Assembly (NCBI RefSeq): GCF_004127445.1
Contig: NZ_QEXM01000014.1
Location: forward strand, 24,366-88,365
DNA from: Streptomyces alfalfae
GTDB taxonomy: Bacteria > Actinomycetota > Actinomycetes > Streptomycetales > Streptomycetaceae
Direction of reading: 5' to 3'
DNA length: 64,000 nt
In this document: positions 8,905 through 18,076 of the stretch, piece after piece
Position numbering within the stretch: the stretch's first letter is position 1
Layout of the letters: each line of letters begins with the position of its first letter
Made by a program: the position numbers and the translations under genes
The notes under the pieces: model-generated
Database searches by the model: none
What the model was told of the DNA's origin: nothing
What the model saw: the letters and a program-made list of their open reading frames with translations, nothing else

Positions 8905-10344
8905 CTAGAACGGCTCGAAGTCGTCGTACGCGCGCTGCGCGTCGTCCCGCTCCGCCTCACGGTCACGGCGGCGCTGGGCGGCGGGGCGCGGCGCCTCCAG
9001 TCGGTGGTCCTCGCCACGGCGGCCCAGCATCTCGGCGCCGGCCATCATCGTCGGCTCCCAGTCGAAGACGACCGCGTTCTCCTCGGGGCCGATCGCGACG
9101 CCGTCACCGGCGCGCGCGCCCGCCTTCATCAGCTCGTCCTCGACGCCGAGGCGGTTGAGGCGGTCCGCGAGGTAGCCGACGGCCTCGTCGTTGTTGAAGT
9201 CGGTCTGGCGCACCCAGCGCTCCGGCTTCTCGCCGCGCACGCGGAAGATGCCGTCGTCCTCACGGACGACCGTGAAGCCGCTGTCGTCCACGGCCTTGGG
9301 CCGGATGACGATACGGGTCGCCTCCTCCTTCGGCTTCGCGGCACGCGCCTCGGAGACCAGCTCCGCCAGGGCGAAGGAGAGCTCCTTGAGGCCCTTGTGC
9401 GCCACGGCCGAGACCTCGAAGACGCGGTAGCCGCGCTCCTCCAGGTCGGGGCGGACCAGATCGGCGAGGTCCTGCCCGTCCGGCACGTCGATCTTGTTCA
9501 GGACGACGACGCGCGGCCGGTTCTCCAGGCCCGCGCCGTACTCCCGCAGCTCGGCCTCGATGACGTCGAGGTCGGAGACGGGGTCGCGGTCGGACTCCAG
9601 GGTCGCCGTGTCGAGCACGTGCACGAGCACGCTGCACCGCTCGACGTGCCGCAGGAACTCAAGGCCCAGGCCGCGGCCCTGGCTCGCGCCCGGGATCAGG
9701 CCGGGCACGTCGGCGACGGTGTAGACGGTCGAGCCCGCGGTCACGACGCCCAGGTTGGGCACGAGCGTGGTGAAGGGGTAGTCGGCGATCTTCGGCTTCG
9801 CGGCGCTCAGCACGGAGATCAGCGAGGACTTGCCCGCGCTCGGGTAGCCCACGAGGGCGACGTCGGCGACGGTCTTGAGCTCCAGGACGATGTCCCGCTC
9901 CTCGCCGGGCACCCCGAGCAGCGCGAAGCCGGGGGCCTTGCGGCGGGCCGAGGCCAGCGCCGCGTTGCCGAGGCCGCCGCGGCCGCCCTGGCCCGCGACG
10001 AACGTGGTGCCCTGGCCGACGAGGTCCGCCAGGACGTTGCCCTCCTTGTCGAGGACGACCGTGCCGTCGGGGACGGGCAGGATCAGGTCCTGGCCGTCCT
10101 TGCCGGAGCGGTTGTCGCCGGCGCCGGGCTGGCCGTTGGTGGCCTTGCGGTGGGGGCTGTGGTGGTAGTCGAGCAGTGTCGTGACGTCCTGGTCGACGAC
10201 CAGGATGACGTCACCGCCACGGCCGCCGTTGCCGCCGTCCGGGCCGCCGAGCGGCTTGAACTTCTCACGGTGGACGGAGGCACAGCCGTGGCCTCCGTTA
10301 CCCGCGGCGGCGTGCAGCTCGACGCGGTCCACGAAGGTGGTCAT
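8905..10344 (-). CDS. obg: GTPase Obg (CgtA)
   Basis: A 479-residue ribosome-associated GTPase linked to growth and to the start of differentiation in Streptomyces. The Gly-rich Obg fold is N-terminal ([24 protein letters not shown]). The G domain has [10 protein letters not shown] (P-loop), DVPGLI and NKID. A C-terminal OCT domain lies at about 330-420, then a charged tail that is common in actinobacteria. It follows rplU-rpmA on the same strand, 162 bp after rpmA, with a hairpin between them. Confidence 0.97.
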   Translation of the reverse strand: MTTFVDRVELHAAAGNGGHGCASVHREKFKPLGGPDGGNGGRGGDVILVVDQDVTTLLDYHHSPHRKATNGQPGAGDNRSGKDGQDLILPVPDGTVVLDKEGNVLADLVGQGTTFVAGQGGRGGLGNAALASARRKAPGFALLGVPGEERDIVLELKTVADVALVGYPSAGKSSLISVLSAAKPKIADYPFTTLVPNLGVVTAGSTVYTVADVPGLIPGASQGRGLGLEFLRHVERCSVLVHVLDTATLESDRDPVSDLDVIEAELREYGAGLENRPRVVVLNKIDVPDGQDLADLVRPDLEERGYRVFEVSAVAHKGLKELSFALAELVSEARAAKPKEEATRIVIRPKAVDDSGFTVVREDDGIFRVRGEKPERWVRQTDFNNDEAVGYLADRLNRLGVEDELMKAGARAGDGVAIGPEENAVVFDWEPTMMAGAEMLGRRGEDHRLEAPRPAAQRRRDREAERDDAQRAYDDFEPF

Positions 10345-10418
10345 AGCGGGGTGCCTCCTGGGAATTGCTTACTGCTGGGTATGTCTTTCTGGGCGTGCTT
10401 CTTCTGAAACACGCGAAA

Positions 10419-10459
10419 GGCGGACCCGCTTCCCGAAATCCCGGGAAGAGAGGTCCGCC
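10419..10459 (-). terminator. Hairpin between rpmA and obg
   Basis: Nested inverted repeats: 8 bp outer (10419-10426 with 10452-10459) and 7 bp inner (10429-10435 with 10442-10448), separated by a small internal loop. It lies in the 162-bp space after rpmA. It may partly terminate the ribosomal-protein transcript or process it, lowering obg expression relative to rplU-rpmA. Confidence 0.6.
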
Positions 10460-10506
10460 CTCGCAGAACTCGCTCGACGAGCGCCTAGTCAGTCGGAAAG
10501 ACGGAC

Positions 10507-10761
10507 TCAGGCGACCGGAACGATGTTCACGACCTTGCGGCCGCGGTGGGTACCGAACTCCACCGAACCGGCGTCCAGCGCGAACAGGGTGTCGTCCTTG
10601 CCGCGGCCGACGCCCGAGCCCGGGTGGAAGTGGGTGCCGCGCTGGCGGACCAGGATCTCACCGGCGTTGACGACCTGACCGCCGAAGCGCTTCACGCCGA
10701 GCCGCTGAGCATTGGAATCGCGCCCGTTCCGAGTGGACGATGCGCCCTTCTTGTGTGCCAT
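10507..10761 (-). CDS. rpmA: 50S ribosomal protein L27
   Basis: An 84-residue L27. It begins [29 protein letters not shown] and contains the [10 protein letters not shown] signature. The N-terminus reaches the peptidyl-transferase centre. There is no Firmicutes-type N-terminal extension. It starts 14 bp after rplU. Confidence 0.98.
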   Translation of the reverse strand: MAHKKGASSTRNGRDSNAQRLGVKRFGGQVVNAGEILVRQRGTHFHPGSGVGRGKDDTLFALDAGSVEFGTHRGRKVVNIVPVA

Positions 10762-10775
10762 CTTGTCTCAGTCCC

Positions 10776-11096
10776 TTACTTCGCAGCCGTGGGGATACCG
10801 GTGATCTTGATCGCCGTGTACTGCTGACGGTGACCCTGACGACGGCGGTAGCCGGTCTTGTTCTTGTACCGCAGGATGTCGATCTTGGCACCCTTGTGGT
10901 GGTCCACGACCTCGGCCTGCACCTTGATGCCGGCCAGGACCCACGGGTCGCTGGTCACGGCGTCGCCGTCGACAACGAGCAGGGTCGAGAGCTCGACCGT
11001 GTCGCCAACCTTGGCAGTGGAAATCTTGTCAACCTCAACGATGTCGTCGACAGCAACCTTGTGCTGGCGACCACCGCTGCGCACGATGGCGTACAC
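10776..11096 (-). CDS. rplU: 50S ribosomal protein L21
   Basis: A 106-residue L21. It begins [18 protein letters not shown] and ends with [15 protein letters not shown] basic residues (here [16 protein letters not shown]). It is the first gene of the rplU-rpmA(-obg) unit, preceded by a leader of about 190 nt with a hairpin. Confidence 0.98.
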   Translation of the reverse strand: MYAIVRSGGRQHKVAVDDIVEVDKISTAKVGDTVELSTLLVVDGDAVTSDPWVLAGIKVQAEVVDHHKGAKIDILRYKNKTGYRRRQGHRQQYTAIKITGIPTAAK

Positions 11097-11137
11097 GCGG
11101 ATCTCTCTCTCGCTCGGAACGGGGCCCCCGCAGTCCA

Positions 11138-11158
11138 GCCGCCCACAGAGCGGGCGGC
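11138..11158 (-). promoter_or_regulatory. Hairpin in the rplU leader
   Basis: A perfect 7-bp GC inverted repeat (11138-11144 with 11152-11158, 7-nt loop) about 42-62 nt upstream of the rplU start. It is a possible autoregulatory or processing element. I cannot match it to a named leader family. Confidence 0.35.
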
Positions 11159-11291
11159 CTCTCCCGACCCGGAACAGTGCCCACGACTCGGGAGGAAAAA
11201 GGTTTACAGGGGGTGGCGGTGCATAGGAACACGCCGACGGTCAAGGTTACGGGGCCGACCCGGAAGGGTCAAACCGGCCCCGCACCCCGGC

Positions 11292-12638
11292 TCACGTGGG
11301 CTCGCCGTCCGGCGGCAGCGGCTTGACGCCCTTGCACAGATCGGTCTTGTCCGCGCTGCCCGGCCAGGCCACGTCCCGCGTCCGGTCGAAGTGCGAGCGG
11401 TAGGTGTCGTGCACCGAGTCGTCGTCGATCTTCACGATCGCCTCGTCGTTCTCGCGCAGCGCGGGAGCGGTGTAGTTCTGCGACCCCGTGAAGGAGACCT
11501 TGTTCCGCTTGCCGTCGTACATGCCGTCGATGAGCAGGTACTTCGAGTGGATGATGTACGGCGTGGTCAGCCGGGAGCCGGGGCGCGAGGGGTCCCGGTC
11601 GTCGTTGAAGCAGCGCACCGAGGGCCCGCCGGACTTGTGGAGCTGCTCCCAGGTGCCGGGGGTGCCGTTCTGGCTCTTGGCGCTGTCCGTCTCGGCGTAG
11701 AGGATGCTCACCGAGCAGCCCGCCTTCTTCAGCGAGACGAGCTTGTCGGCGATCTGCTTCCGCGTGATCTTGAAGATCGCCGCGCGGACCTTGGTGCTCC
11801 GCTTCACTCCGGCGCTGTCCTTGTACGTGCACTTCACGTTGTTCAGGACGGAGTACATGGTGTCGGTCTCGTTGACCGAGCCGTTGCGCGGGAAGAAGTA
11901 CGACTTGTAGCGCCCGCTGCTGACCGTGCGGTAGTCCCAGTCCTGCCAGCGCTTGCCCAGCATGTCCGTGAAGTACTCCGCGTAGGCGTCGTACATCGCC
12001 GGGTTGTTCGGCAGCAGGAGGGCGTCGTTGTAGAACTTCGTGTGCGCCGACGGCGTGGAGTTCGACGTCGTCTGCACGACGACGTCCTTGGCGCCCTTGA
12101 CCTCCGAGAACAGCCAGAACTTGTTGTGCATGATCGATTTGCCGTACCGGGGGTTGCCGAGGCACGACTTCGCGGTCGGGCAGAGCGCCACGAAGGACGA
12201 CTTGCTCTTGTTCGTCCCGAGCGCCTCCTTGAGCGTGGCGTACGAGGTGTTGGTCGGCCGGTCGCTCTTGCTGGTCTCGTCCAGCAGGATCTGCACGTGG
12301 ACGCCGCGCTTCTTGGCGTCGACCAGGGCGTTGACGACCGTGGCCTCCCACACGTGGTAGACCGCGACCTTGATCGTCGAGCCCTTCACCGCCGACTCGG
12401 TCAGCTCCACGAGCCGGCTGCGGACCGCGTACTGCTGGTCGGGGGTGCCCTTGGGGTCGTTGAAGATCGGGCCCTCCGTCCAGGCCCTCGGCGCGTCCGC
12501 GGACGCGGTCCCCACGGAGCCCACGGCCTGGATACCCGCCGCCGACAGGACCGTGGCGAGCGCCACCGCCTGGCGTCCGCCCTTGACCGGCTTCACCGCA
12601 CGGTGCCGTCCCGTGCCACGCAGGCGCGCTTGCGCCAT
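11292..12638 (-). CDS. Secreted phospholipase D-like protein
   Basis: A 448-residue protein with a signal peptide (basic N-region, hydrophobic core about 23-40, likely cut after ASA near residue 47). Two PLD half-domains are visible. The second has the full HxKx4D motif, HSKYLLID, followed by TGSQN. The first has HNKFWLFSE, where the expected Asp is Ser, followed by TTSNST. The family hydrolyses or transfers phosphodiesters through two His residues, so activity is plausible but the first motif is incomplete. GGGAGGG lies about 10 nt before the ATG. It sits between rplU and rne on the same strand but is separated from rne by a strong terminator. Confidence 0.85.
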   Translation of the reverse strand: MAQARLRGTGRHRAVKPVKGGRQAVALATVLSAAGIQAVGSVGTASADAPRAWTEGPIFNDPKGTPDQQYAVRSRLVELTESAVKGSTIKVAVYHVWEATVVNALVDAKKRGVHVQILLDETSKSDRPTNTSYATLKEALGTNKSKSSFVALCPTAKSCLGNPRYGKSIMHNKFWLFSEVKGAKDVVVQTTSNSTPSAHTKFYNDALLLPNNPAMYDAYAEYFTDMLGKRWQDWDYRTVSSGRYKSYFFPRNGSVNETDTMYSVLNNVKCTYKDSAGVKRSTKVRAAIFKITRKQIADKLVSLKKAGCSVSILYAETDSAKSQNGTPGTWEQLHKSGGPSVRCFNDDRDPSRPGSRLTTPYIIHSKYLLIDGMYDGKRNKVSFTGSQNYTAPALRENDEAIVKIDDDSVHDTYRSHFDRTRDVAWPGSADKTDLCKGVKPLPPDGEPT

Positions 12639-12805
12639 CTCTCATCCCTCCCCCGAGGCCTGGACGCCGTCTCCCCAACCGCGTGCTCACGCCTCTGTTC
12701 ATCCGTCGGACCGCACGAGTTTTACAGGTGGCCACACGTGCTCCAAGGCCAGGGGGGGTAGTTCACGCTTTCGAGCCACGGCGGCGGCGCTTCTCGGACA
12801 CGCGC

Positions 12806-12843
12806 GTGCCCCCTGTCCGGCCGTGCGGCCGGACAGGGGGCAC
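12806..12843 (-). terminator. Terminator of rne
   Basis: A perfect 17-bp stem (12806-12822 with 12827-12843) and a 4-nt loop, starting 15 bp after the rne stop on the minus strand. Confidence 0.85.
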
Positions 12844-12858
12844 GGGTCGCGCCGGGCG

Positions 12859-15800
12859 TCAGCTCTCGCTGGACGCGGAGACCGAAGGCGCCGTCTGCTC
12901 GGCGGCCACCGTCTTCTTGGCGGTCGCCTTCGTCGCCTTCTTGGCCGTCGTCTTCTTGGCGGCCGTCTTCTTCGCCGTCGTCGTCTTGGCGGCGGTCTTC
13001 TTGGCGGCCGTCTTCTTGGCCGCCGTCTTCTTCGCGGGCGCCTTCTTGGCCGCCTTGCGCGCCGTCTTCTTGGCGGGGGCCTCGGCCTCCGCCGCGGGCT
13101 CCTCGGAGACCTGCGGCTCCTCCGCGGCCTGCGGCTTCTCCGCGGCCGGGACGACCACGACGGCGGCGTCCTCGGACGCGGTCGGCGCGGTGGCCTTGCG
13201 CACCGCACGGCGGCGCGGACGGGCCGGAGCGGCGTCCGCCACGGGCTCGGCGGCGGGCTCCGCCACCGGCTCGGCCTTCGGCGCCGGGGCCACGACGACC
13301 TCGGCGGCCTCGTCGGCCCCGCTCTCCGCGGCCTTCGGCGAACCGGCGGGCGACGTCGCCTTGCGGACGGCACGGCGACGCGTACGGCCCTTCGGCGCGG
13401 CGTCGTCCACGGGCGTCTCGGCGGCCGCGGGGGCCGCAGGGGCCTCCTGGGCGGCCTCGACGGCCTCCGGGGTGCCCACGACCGGGTCCTCGGCGGCCGG
13501 CGCGGCGGTGCGCGCCACGTCGGACTCGACGACGGGAACCTCGGCCTTGGCGGCCTCCAGCTCGGCCTGCGCGGCCTTCTCCGCCGCCCGCTCCGCGGCC
13601 TTGGCCCGCTTGCCCGACTTCTTCGGGGCGCGCGCCTTCGGGGCCTCCTCCTGCGGGACCTCGGACCGCTGCGCCTCGGCCTGCGGAGCCTCCGCCGGAG
13701 CGGACTCCGCGCGGGGAGCGCCCGCCGGAGCCGAGGCCCTGCGGGTCGCACGGCGGCGCGAGCGGCCACTGCGGGACGCGGCGGCCTCGGCCTCCGCGGC
13801 GCTGCTGTACAGCTCCTCGTCCGCGACGAACTCCGGCTCGGGCAGGGCCACCGGAGCGGCGGCCTCCGCGGCGACCTCGGCCTCGGTCTCGGCGCTCTCG
13901 ACGCCGTCGGCGGCCTCGTGCTCGTGCTCGTGGGTGTGCTCGTGCTGGTCGGCGCCGCCGCGACCGCGCTTCTTGCGCTTGCCGCCGCCACCGGCGGCGG
14001 TGGGCTGCTCCATGTGCACGATGACGCCGCGGCCGTTGCAGTGCACGCAGGTCTCGGAGAAGGACTCGAGGAGTCCCTGGCCGACACGCTTACGGGTCAT
14101 CTGGACCAGGCCGAGCGAGGTGACCTCGGCGACCTGGTGCTTCGTACGGTCGCGCCCGAGGCATTCGAGCAGACGGCGCAGGACCAGGTCCCGGTTGGAC
14201 TCGAGGACCATGTCGATGAAGTCGATGACGACGATGCCGCCGAGGTCGCGCAGCCGGAGCTGACGCACGATCTCCTCGGCCGCCTCCAGGTTGTTCCTGG
14301 TCACGGTCTCTTCGAGGTTGCCGCCCTGGCCGGTGAACTTGCCGGTGTTGACGTCGACGACGATCATCGCCTCGGTCTTGTCGATCACCAGCGAGCCGCC
14401 GCTCGGCAGCCAGACCTTGCGGTCGAGGGCCTTCGCGAGCTGCTCGTCGATCCGGTACGTCGCGAAGACGTCGACCTCGGACGTCCAGCGCGTGAGGCGG
14501 TCCGACAGGTCGGGCGCGACGTGCTGGACGTAGCCGTGGATGGTCTCCCACGCCTCGTCACCGCTGACGATGACCTTGGAGAAGTCCTCGTTGAAGATGT
14601 CGCGGACCACCCGGACGGTCATGTCCGGCTCGCCGTACAGCAGGCTCGGCGAGCTGGTGATGGACATCTTGGACTTCTTCTGGATGTCCTCCCACTGCGC
14701 CTGGAGCCGCTCGACGTCACGGCGCAGCTCGTCCTCGCTCGCGCCCTCGGCGGCGGTGCGCACGATGACGCCCGCGTCCTCGGGGACGATCTTCTTGAGG
14801 ATGGTCTTCAGACGCGCGCGCTCGGTGTCGGGCAGCTTGCGGCTGATGCCGGTCATGGAGCCCTCGGGCACGTACACGAGGTAGCGGCCCGGCAGCGAGA
14901 CCTGGCTGGTCAGGCGAGCGCCCTTGTGGCCGATCGGGTCCTTGGTGACCTGCACGAGGACCGACTGGCCGGACTTCAGGGCGGACTCGATGCGCCGGGG
15001 GCCGTTGGCCATGCCCAGCGCCTCGAAGTTGACCTCACCGGCGTACAGGACGGCGTTGCGGCCCTTGCCGATGTCGATGAAGGCGGCCTCCATCGACGGC
15101 AGCACGTTCTGGACCTTGCCCAGGTAGACGTTGCCGACGTAGCTGGTGGCCTGCTCCTTGTTGACGTAGTGCTCGACGAGCACGTTGTCCTCGAGGACGC
15201 CGATCTGGGTGCGCTCGCCGTTCTGGCGGACGACCATCACGCGCTCGACGGCCTCACGGCGGGCCAGGAACTCGGCCTCGGTGATGATCGGCACGCGGCG
15301 GCGGCCCTGCTCACGGCCCTCGCGGCGGCGCTGCTTCTTGGCCTCCAGGCGCGTCGAGCCCTTGATGGACTGGACCTCGTCGGCGCCGGTGCCGGGCTCG
15401 CGGTCCGCGTCCTTCGCACGCCGCTCCCTCGGCTCGCGGACCTTGACGACCGTGCGCTCCGGGTCGCCGTCGCCCGGCTCGCCCTCGGCGGAGTCACCGG
15501 CGCGGCGGCGGCGGCGACGGCGACGGCGGCTGCTGCTGGAGCCCGAACCATTGGACTCGGCGGCGGACTCGTCCGCGTCGTCGTCCTGCTCGGCGCTGTC
15601 CGCGGCGTCCTCGTCGGCGTGCTCGGCGTCCGTGTCGTCGGACTCGGCGGCGTCGTGCTGGTCGCCCTCGTGCTCGGCGGCGTCACCACGGCGGCGGCGA
15701 CGGCCCCCGCGGCGGCGGCGACGGCCCTGACGCTCGCCGGAGTCGTCGCCCTCGTCCTCGGAGTCGGCCTGGTCGACCTCGGCCTCGACCTCGGCTTCGG

Positions 15801-16884
15801 TGTCGTCGGGGGCCTCGGCGGGCTGCTCCTCGACGGCGGCCTTGGCGGGCTCGCGCTCCTCGGCGGCGGGCTGCTCGTCGGCGGCACGGCGACGGCGGCG
15901 ACGGCGCGGCGCCGGCTCCTCCTCCGCCACCGGGGCGACGGTCTCCTCCTCGGGCTCCTCGGCGGCCTCGGCGGCGGCGGCCGCGGCGGCGCTCTCCGGG
16001 GTCTGGAACATCGGCGCGGCGAACACGGGCGCCTGGAAGACGGCGACGGCGGGGCGGGCCGGCTTGCGGCGGCCGTCCTCACCGGAGTCGTCGGCGACCG
16101 AGGCCTTGCGGGCCTTGTGGCCGGCGGGCGCGGAGAATCCGGCCGCGGCCTTGCGCGTGGCACGGCGGCGACGGCCACGCGGGGCGCCGTCCTCGGCGGA
16201 CTCGGCGGGCTCAGCGGACTCGGCGGCGGGCGCCTCGACCGGGGCGGCCTTCTCCGCGGCCTTCGCGGGGGCCTTCGCGGAAGCCTTCTCCTCGGCCTGC
16301 CGCGGCTCGGCGGCGGCCTCGGCCGCGGGGGCCTCGGCGGCGGGCGCGGAGGCGCCACGGGTGGCACGGCGGCGCGAACGGCGCGGCGCGGCCTCCTCCG
16401 GCTGCTCCTCGGTGACCGGCTCGGGCGCGGCGGCGGGAGCCTCGTCGGCGGCGGCCGTCTCCTCGGCCACGGGCTGCGGCGAGCCCGCGGGGGCGGAGGC
16501 GCGGCGGGTGGCGCGGCGGCGCGGGCGCGCCGGTGCGGCCTCCTCGGCGACCGGCTCGGCCTCGGGCTCGGGCTCGGCGGCGGGCGCCGGGGTCTCCGTG
16601 GCCTCGGCGGCCCCCGGCGAGCCCGCGGGCGCGGAGGCGCGGCGGGTCGCGCGGCGGCGCGGGCGCGCCGGTGCGGCCTCCTCGGCGGCGGGCGCCGGGG
16701 CCTCGGCGGCCGGCGCGGCGTCCTCGGCCGCGGGCGCGGCCGCCACGGCCGGAGCCGCGGCCTCGGCGGCGCCGGCGGGCGGGCCCGCGGGGCGGGACGC
16801 GGCGCGGCGCCTGCGGCGCGGCGGCAGGGTGTCGCTGGGGCTGTCGTTCTGCGAGCCCTCAGTGGGGTCGTTCGGCTCAAGCAT
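12859..16884 (-). CDS. rne: RNase E/G family endoribonuclease with two long arms
   Basis: A 1341-residue endoribonuclease for mRNA decay and rRNA/tRNA processing. The catalytic core is central, about 530-950: the S1-like RNA-binding domain (LVEHYVNKEQATSYVGNVYLGKV), the catalytic acidic motifs VVDVNTGKFTG (about 840) and VIDFIDM (about 884), and the Zn-link CVHCNGRG (about 945). Arms of about 530 and 390 residues flank it. They are Ala/Glu/Arg-rich and carry at least seven Arg clusters of the type RRRATRRASAPAGSP. The last 75 residues are KKTAAKK repeats like histone H1. The actinobacterial layout, scaffold on both sides of the core, differs from E. coli, where it is only C-terminal. ATG after GGGAGAA. 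Confidence 0.95.
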   Translation of the reverse strand: MLEPNDPTEGSQNDSPSDTLPPRRRRRAASRPAGPPAGAAEAAAPAVAAAPAAEDAAPAAEAPAPAAEEAAPARPRRRATRRASAPAGSPGAAEATETPAPAAEPEPEAEPVAEEAAPARPRRRATRRASAPAGSPQPVAEETAAADEAPAAAPEPVTEEQPEEAAPRRSRRRATRGASAPAAEAPAAEAAAEPRQAEEKASAKAPAKAAEKAAPVEAPAAESAEPAESAEDGAPRGRRRRATRKAAAGFSAPAGHKARKASVADDSGEDGRRKPARPAVAVFQAPVFAAPMFQTPESAAAAAAAEAAEEPEEETVAPVAEEEPAPRRRRRRRAADEQPAAEEREPAKAAVEEQPAEAPDDTEAEVEAEVDQADSEDEGDDSGERQGRRRRRGGRRRRRGDAAEHEGDQHDAAESDDTDAEHADEDAADSAEQDDDADESAAESNGSGSSSSRRRRRRRRRAGDSAEGEPGDGDPERTVVKVREPRERRAKDADREPGTGADEVQSIKGSTRLEAKKQRRREGREQGRRRVPIITEAEFLARREAVERVMVVRQNGERTQIGVLEDNVLVEHYVNKEQATSYVGNVYLGKVQNVLPSMEAAFIDIGKGRNAVLYAGEVNFEALGMANGPRRIESALKSGQSVLVQVTKDPIGHKGARLTSQVSLPGRYLVYVPEGSMTGISRKLPDTERARLKTILKKIVPEDAGVIVRTAAEGASEDELRRDVERLQAQWEDIQKKSKMSITSSPSLLYGEPDMTVRVVRDIFNEDFSKVIVSGDEAWETIHGYVQHVAPDLSDRLTRWTSEVDVFATYRIDEQLAKALDRKVWLPSGGSLVIDKTEAMIVVDVNTGKFTGQGGNLEETVTRNNLEAAEEIVRQLRLRDLGGIVVIDFIDMVLESNRDLVLRRLLECLGRDRTKHQVAEVTSLGLVQMTRKRVGQGLLESFSETCVHCNGRGVIVHMEQPTAAGGGGKRKKRGRGGADQHEHTHEHEHEAADGVESAETEAEVAAEAAAPVALPEPEFVADEELYSSAAEAEAAASRSGRSRRRATRRASAPAGAPRAESAPAEAPQAEAQRSEVPQEEAPKARAPKKSGKRAKAAERAAEKAAQAELEAAKAEVPVVESDVARTAAPAAEDPVVGTPEAVEAAQEAPAAPAAAETPVDDAAPKGRTRRRAVRKATSPAGSPKAAESGADEAAEVVVAPAPKAEPVAEPAAEPVADAAPARPRRRAVRKATAPTASEDAAVVVVPAAEKPQAAEEPQVSEEPAAEAEAPAKKTARKAAKKAPAKKTAAKKTAAKKTAAKTTTAKKTAAKKTTAKKATKATAKKTVAAEQTAPSVSASSES

Positions 16885-17120
16885 GCGGGCGGTTCTCCCG
16901 TCACGCTCCCGGGCGCCGCGCCTGGTCCGGTGATGTCCACGGCTCGCGCTAGGTGCGCGGGGCCGTCATCCGGGGGCGGGGGCGCCGCACGGGAGCTCTC
17001 TGTGTCTTGTCTCGCCGGTTCCGTACGCCCAAATGCGGACGGCCTGGCGAAAGTCTCGGTCAGTGCGCTGCCCGACCCAGATGGCTCCCGAGTACGAGGG
17101 CGGCGCTTCGACGTACGTCC
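16885..17120 (-). other. Long rne leader region
   Basis: A 236-bp space between the DUF2344 gene stop and the rne start, with no supported gene. E. coli rne is autoregulated through its 5' leader; a similar role here is only an inference. No clear promoter hexamers stand out. Confidence 0.4.
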
Positions 17121-17960
17121 TTACCGGGGGCCTTCCGTCGCAGGCGCCTTCGCGGCGGCAGTCACGGCGGCCGTTGATGCGGCCGGAACTGCCTCGCGGT
17201 CGGGCGCGAGCGGGTCGGTCACCGTGCCGGTCTCTTCATCGAAAAGCCCCTGCGCCAGCCTGGTCACCGCTGCGGGGACCGGCGGCGCCAGGTCGGCCAC
17301 AGCTCGGAGACCGGACAGGACGTCGTCAGGTCGTACGGCAGGTGTTACGTGCCGAACAACCAGCCGCAGTATCGCACAGGGCTTGTCGCTCGGCCTATCG
17401 GTGTCGTGCGTGACCGCCTCGTCCTCGGCGATCGCTTCCAGGCTCACGACCGCTTCGCGGGCGTCGAAGGTCCGCATGCCGTTCTTCGTGCGGCGCTGCA
17501 CCTCGACCGTCTCGGCGTCCCTGAAGCGCTCGGCGGCGCGGGCCGCGTCCGCGGTCTCGACGCCGACCAGGCGCAGCTCCCAGACGGAGGCGGTCAGCCG
17601 GTCGGCGAGGCCCGAGGTGCGGGACTCGACGGCGTCGGTGATGTCCAGGCCGTCCGGCAGCGACTCGTTCAGGAGGTCGCGCAGGACCTCGGGGTCGCGC
17701 GGCGCGGTGAGCGCGATCTCCAGGTACTCGGCCTCGCTGCCCGTGCCGGTGGGTGCGGCATTGGCGTACGACACCTTCGGGTGCGGGGTGAACCCCGCCG
17801 AGTACGCCATGGGCACCTCGGCGCGGCGCAGCGCACGCTCGAAGGCGCGCTGGAAGTCACGGTGGCTGGTGAACCGGAGGCGGCCGCGCTTGGTGTAGCG
17901 CAGGCGGATGCGCTGCACCGCGGGTGCGGGCGGCGGGCCTTCGGGCTGTCGCTTGCCCAG
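17121..17960 (-). CDS. TIGR03936 family radical SAM-associated protein (DUF2344)
   Basis: About 279 residues. It starts near VQRIRLRYTKRG and has RLRFTSHRDFQRAFERALRRA and YSAGFTPHPKVSYANA, typical of DUF2344. The family is usually next to or fused with a TIGR03960 radical-SAM protein (here 20146-22071). I place the start at CTG 17960: an AAGGAG Shine-Dalgarno lies exactly 8 nt upstream and no ATG, GTG or TTG fits. GTG 17918 (no Shine-Dalgarno) is the alternative. The longer frame to 18080 translates CRISPR-like repeats and is not real. The molecular function is unknown; location beside rne and ribosomal-protein genes suggests an RNA/translation role. Confidence 0.85.
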   Translation of the reverse strand: MGKRQPEGPPPAPAVQRIRLRYTKRGRLRFTSHRDFQRAFERALRRAEVPMAYSAGFTPHPKVSYANAAPTGTGSEAEYLEIALTAPRDPEVLRDLLNESLPDGLDITDAVESRTSGLADRLTASVWELRLVGVETADAARAAERFRDAETVEVQRRTKNGMRTFDAREAVVSLEAIAEDEAVTHDTDRPSDKPCAILRLVVRHVTPAVRPDDVLSGLRAVADLAPPVPAAVTRLAQGLFDEETGTVTDPLAPDREAVPAASTAAVTAAAKAPATEGPR

Positions 17961-17986
17961 GGGAACTTCTCCTTGTGTGCGGTCCG

Positions 17987-18076
17987 GGAAGGACCCCCGC
18001 CTCGGCGGGGAGCAGCCTGGGCGACGCTTGCCCAGCGTCGTCCAGTCGGGATCACCCCCGCACAGGCGGGGAAACT
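17987..18076 (+). CRISPR. Degenerate type I-E-like CRISPR repeat pair
   Basis: Two 29-nt units sit at 17987-18015 and 18048-18076, with a 32-nt interval, so the period is 61 bp. That is the standard I-E repeat plus spacer length. The second unit reads GGGATCACCCCCGCACAGGC then GGGGAAACT, close to actinobacterial I-E repeats. The first keeps the ACCCCCGC...GGCGGGGA core but differs at about ten positions. No cas genes are in the window. It could be an array remnant, an orphan repeat, or a terminator-like hairpin that resembles one. The second unit supplies the stop codon of the minus-strand gene at 18052. Confidence 0.45.

Noticed and set aside
12370..17898. Plus-strand frame of 1842 codons
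   Set aside because: It is antisense to rne and the DUF2344 gene. The Leu/Gly/Arg-rich translation is what GC-rich repeats produce in reverse, there is no Shine-Dalgarno, and the minus-strand product has clear RNase E motifs.
17987..18076. A functional CRISPR-Cas locus
   Set aside because: Only two repeat units, one strongly diverged, and no cas gene anywhere in the window; a relic or orphan repeat is the most that can be supported.
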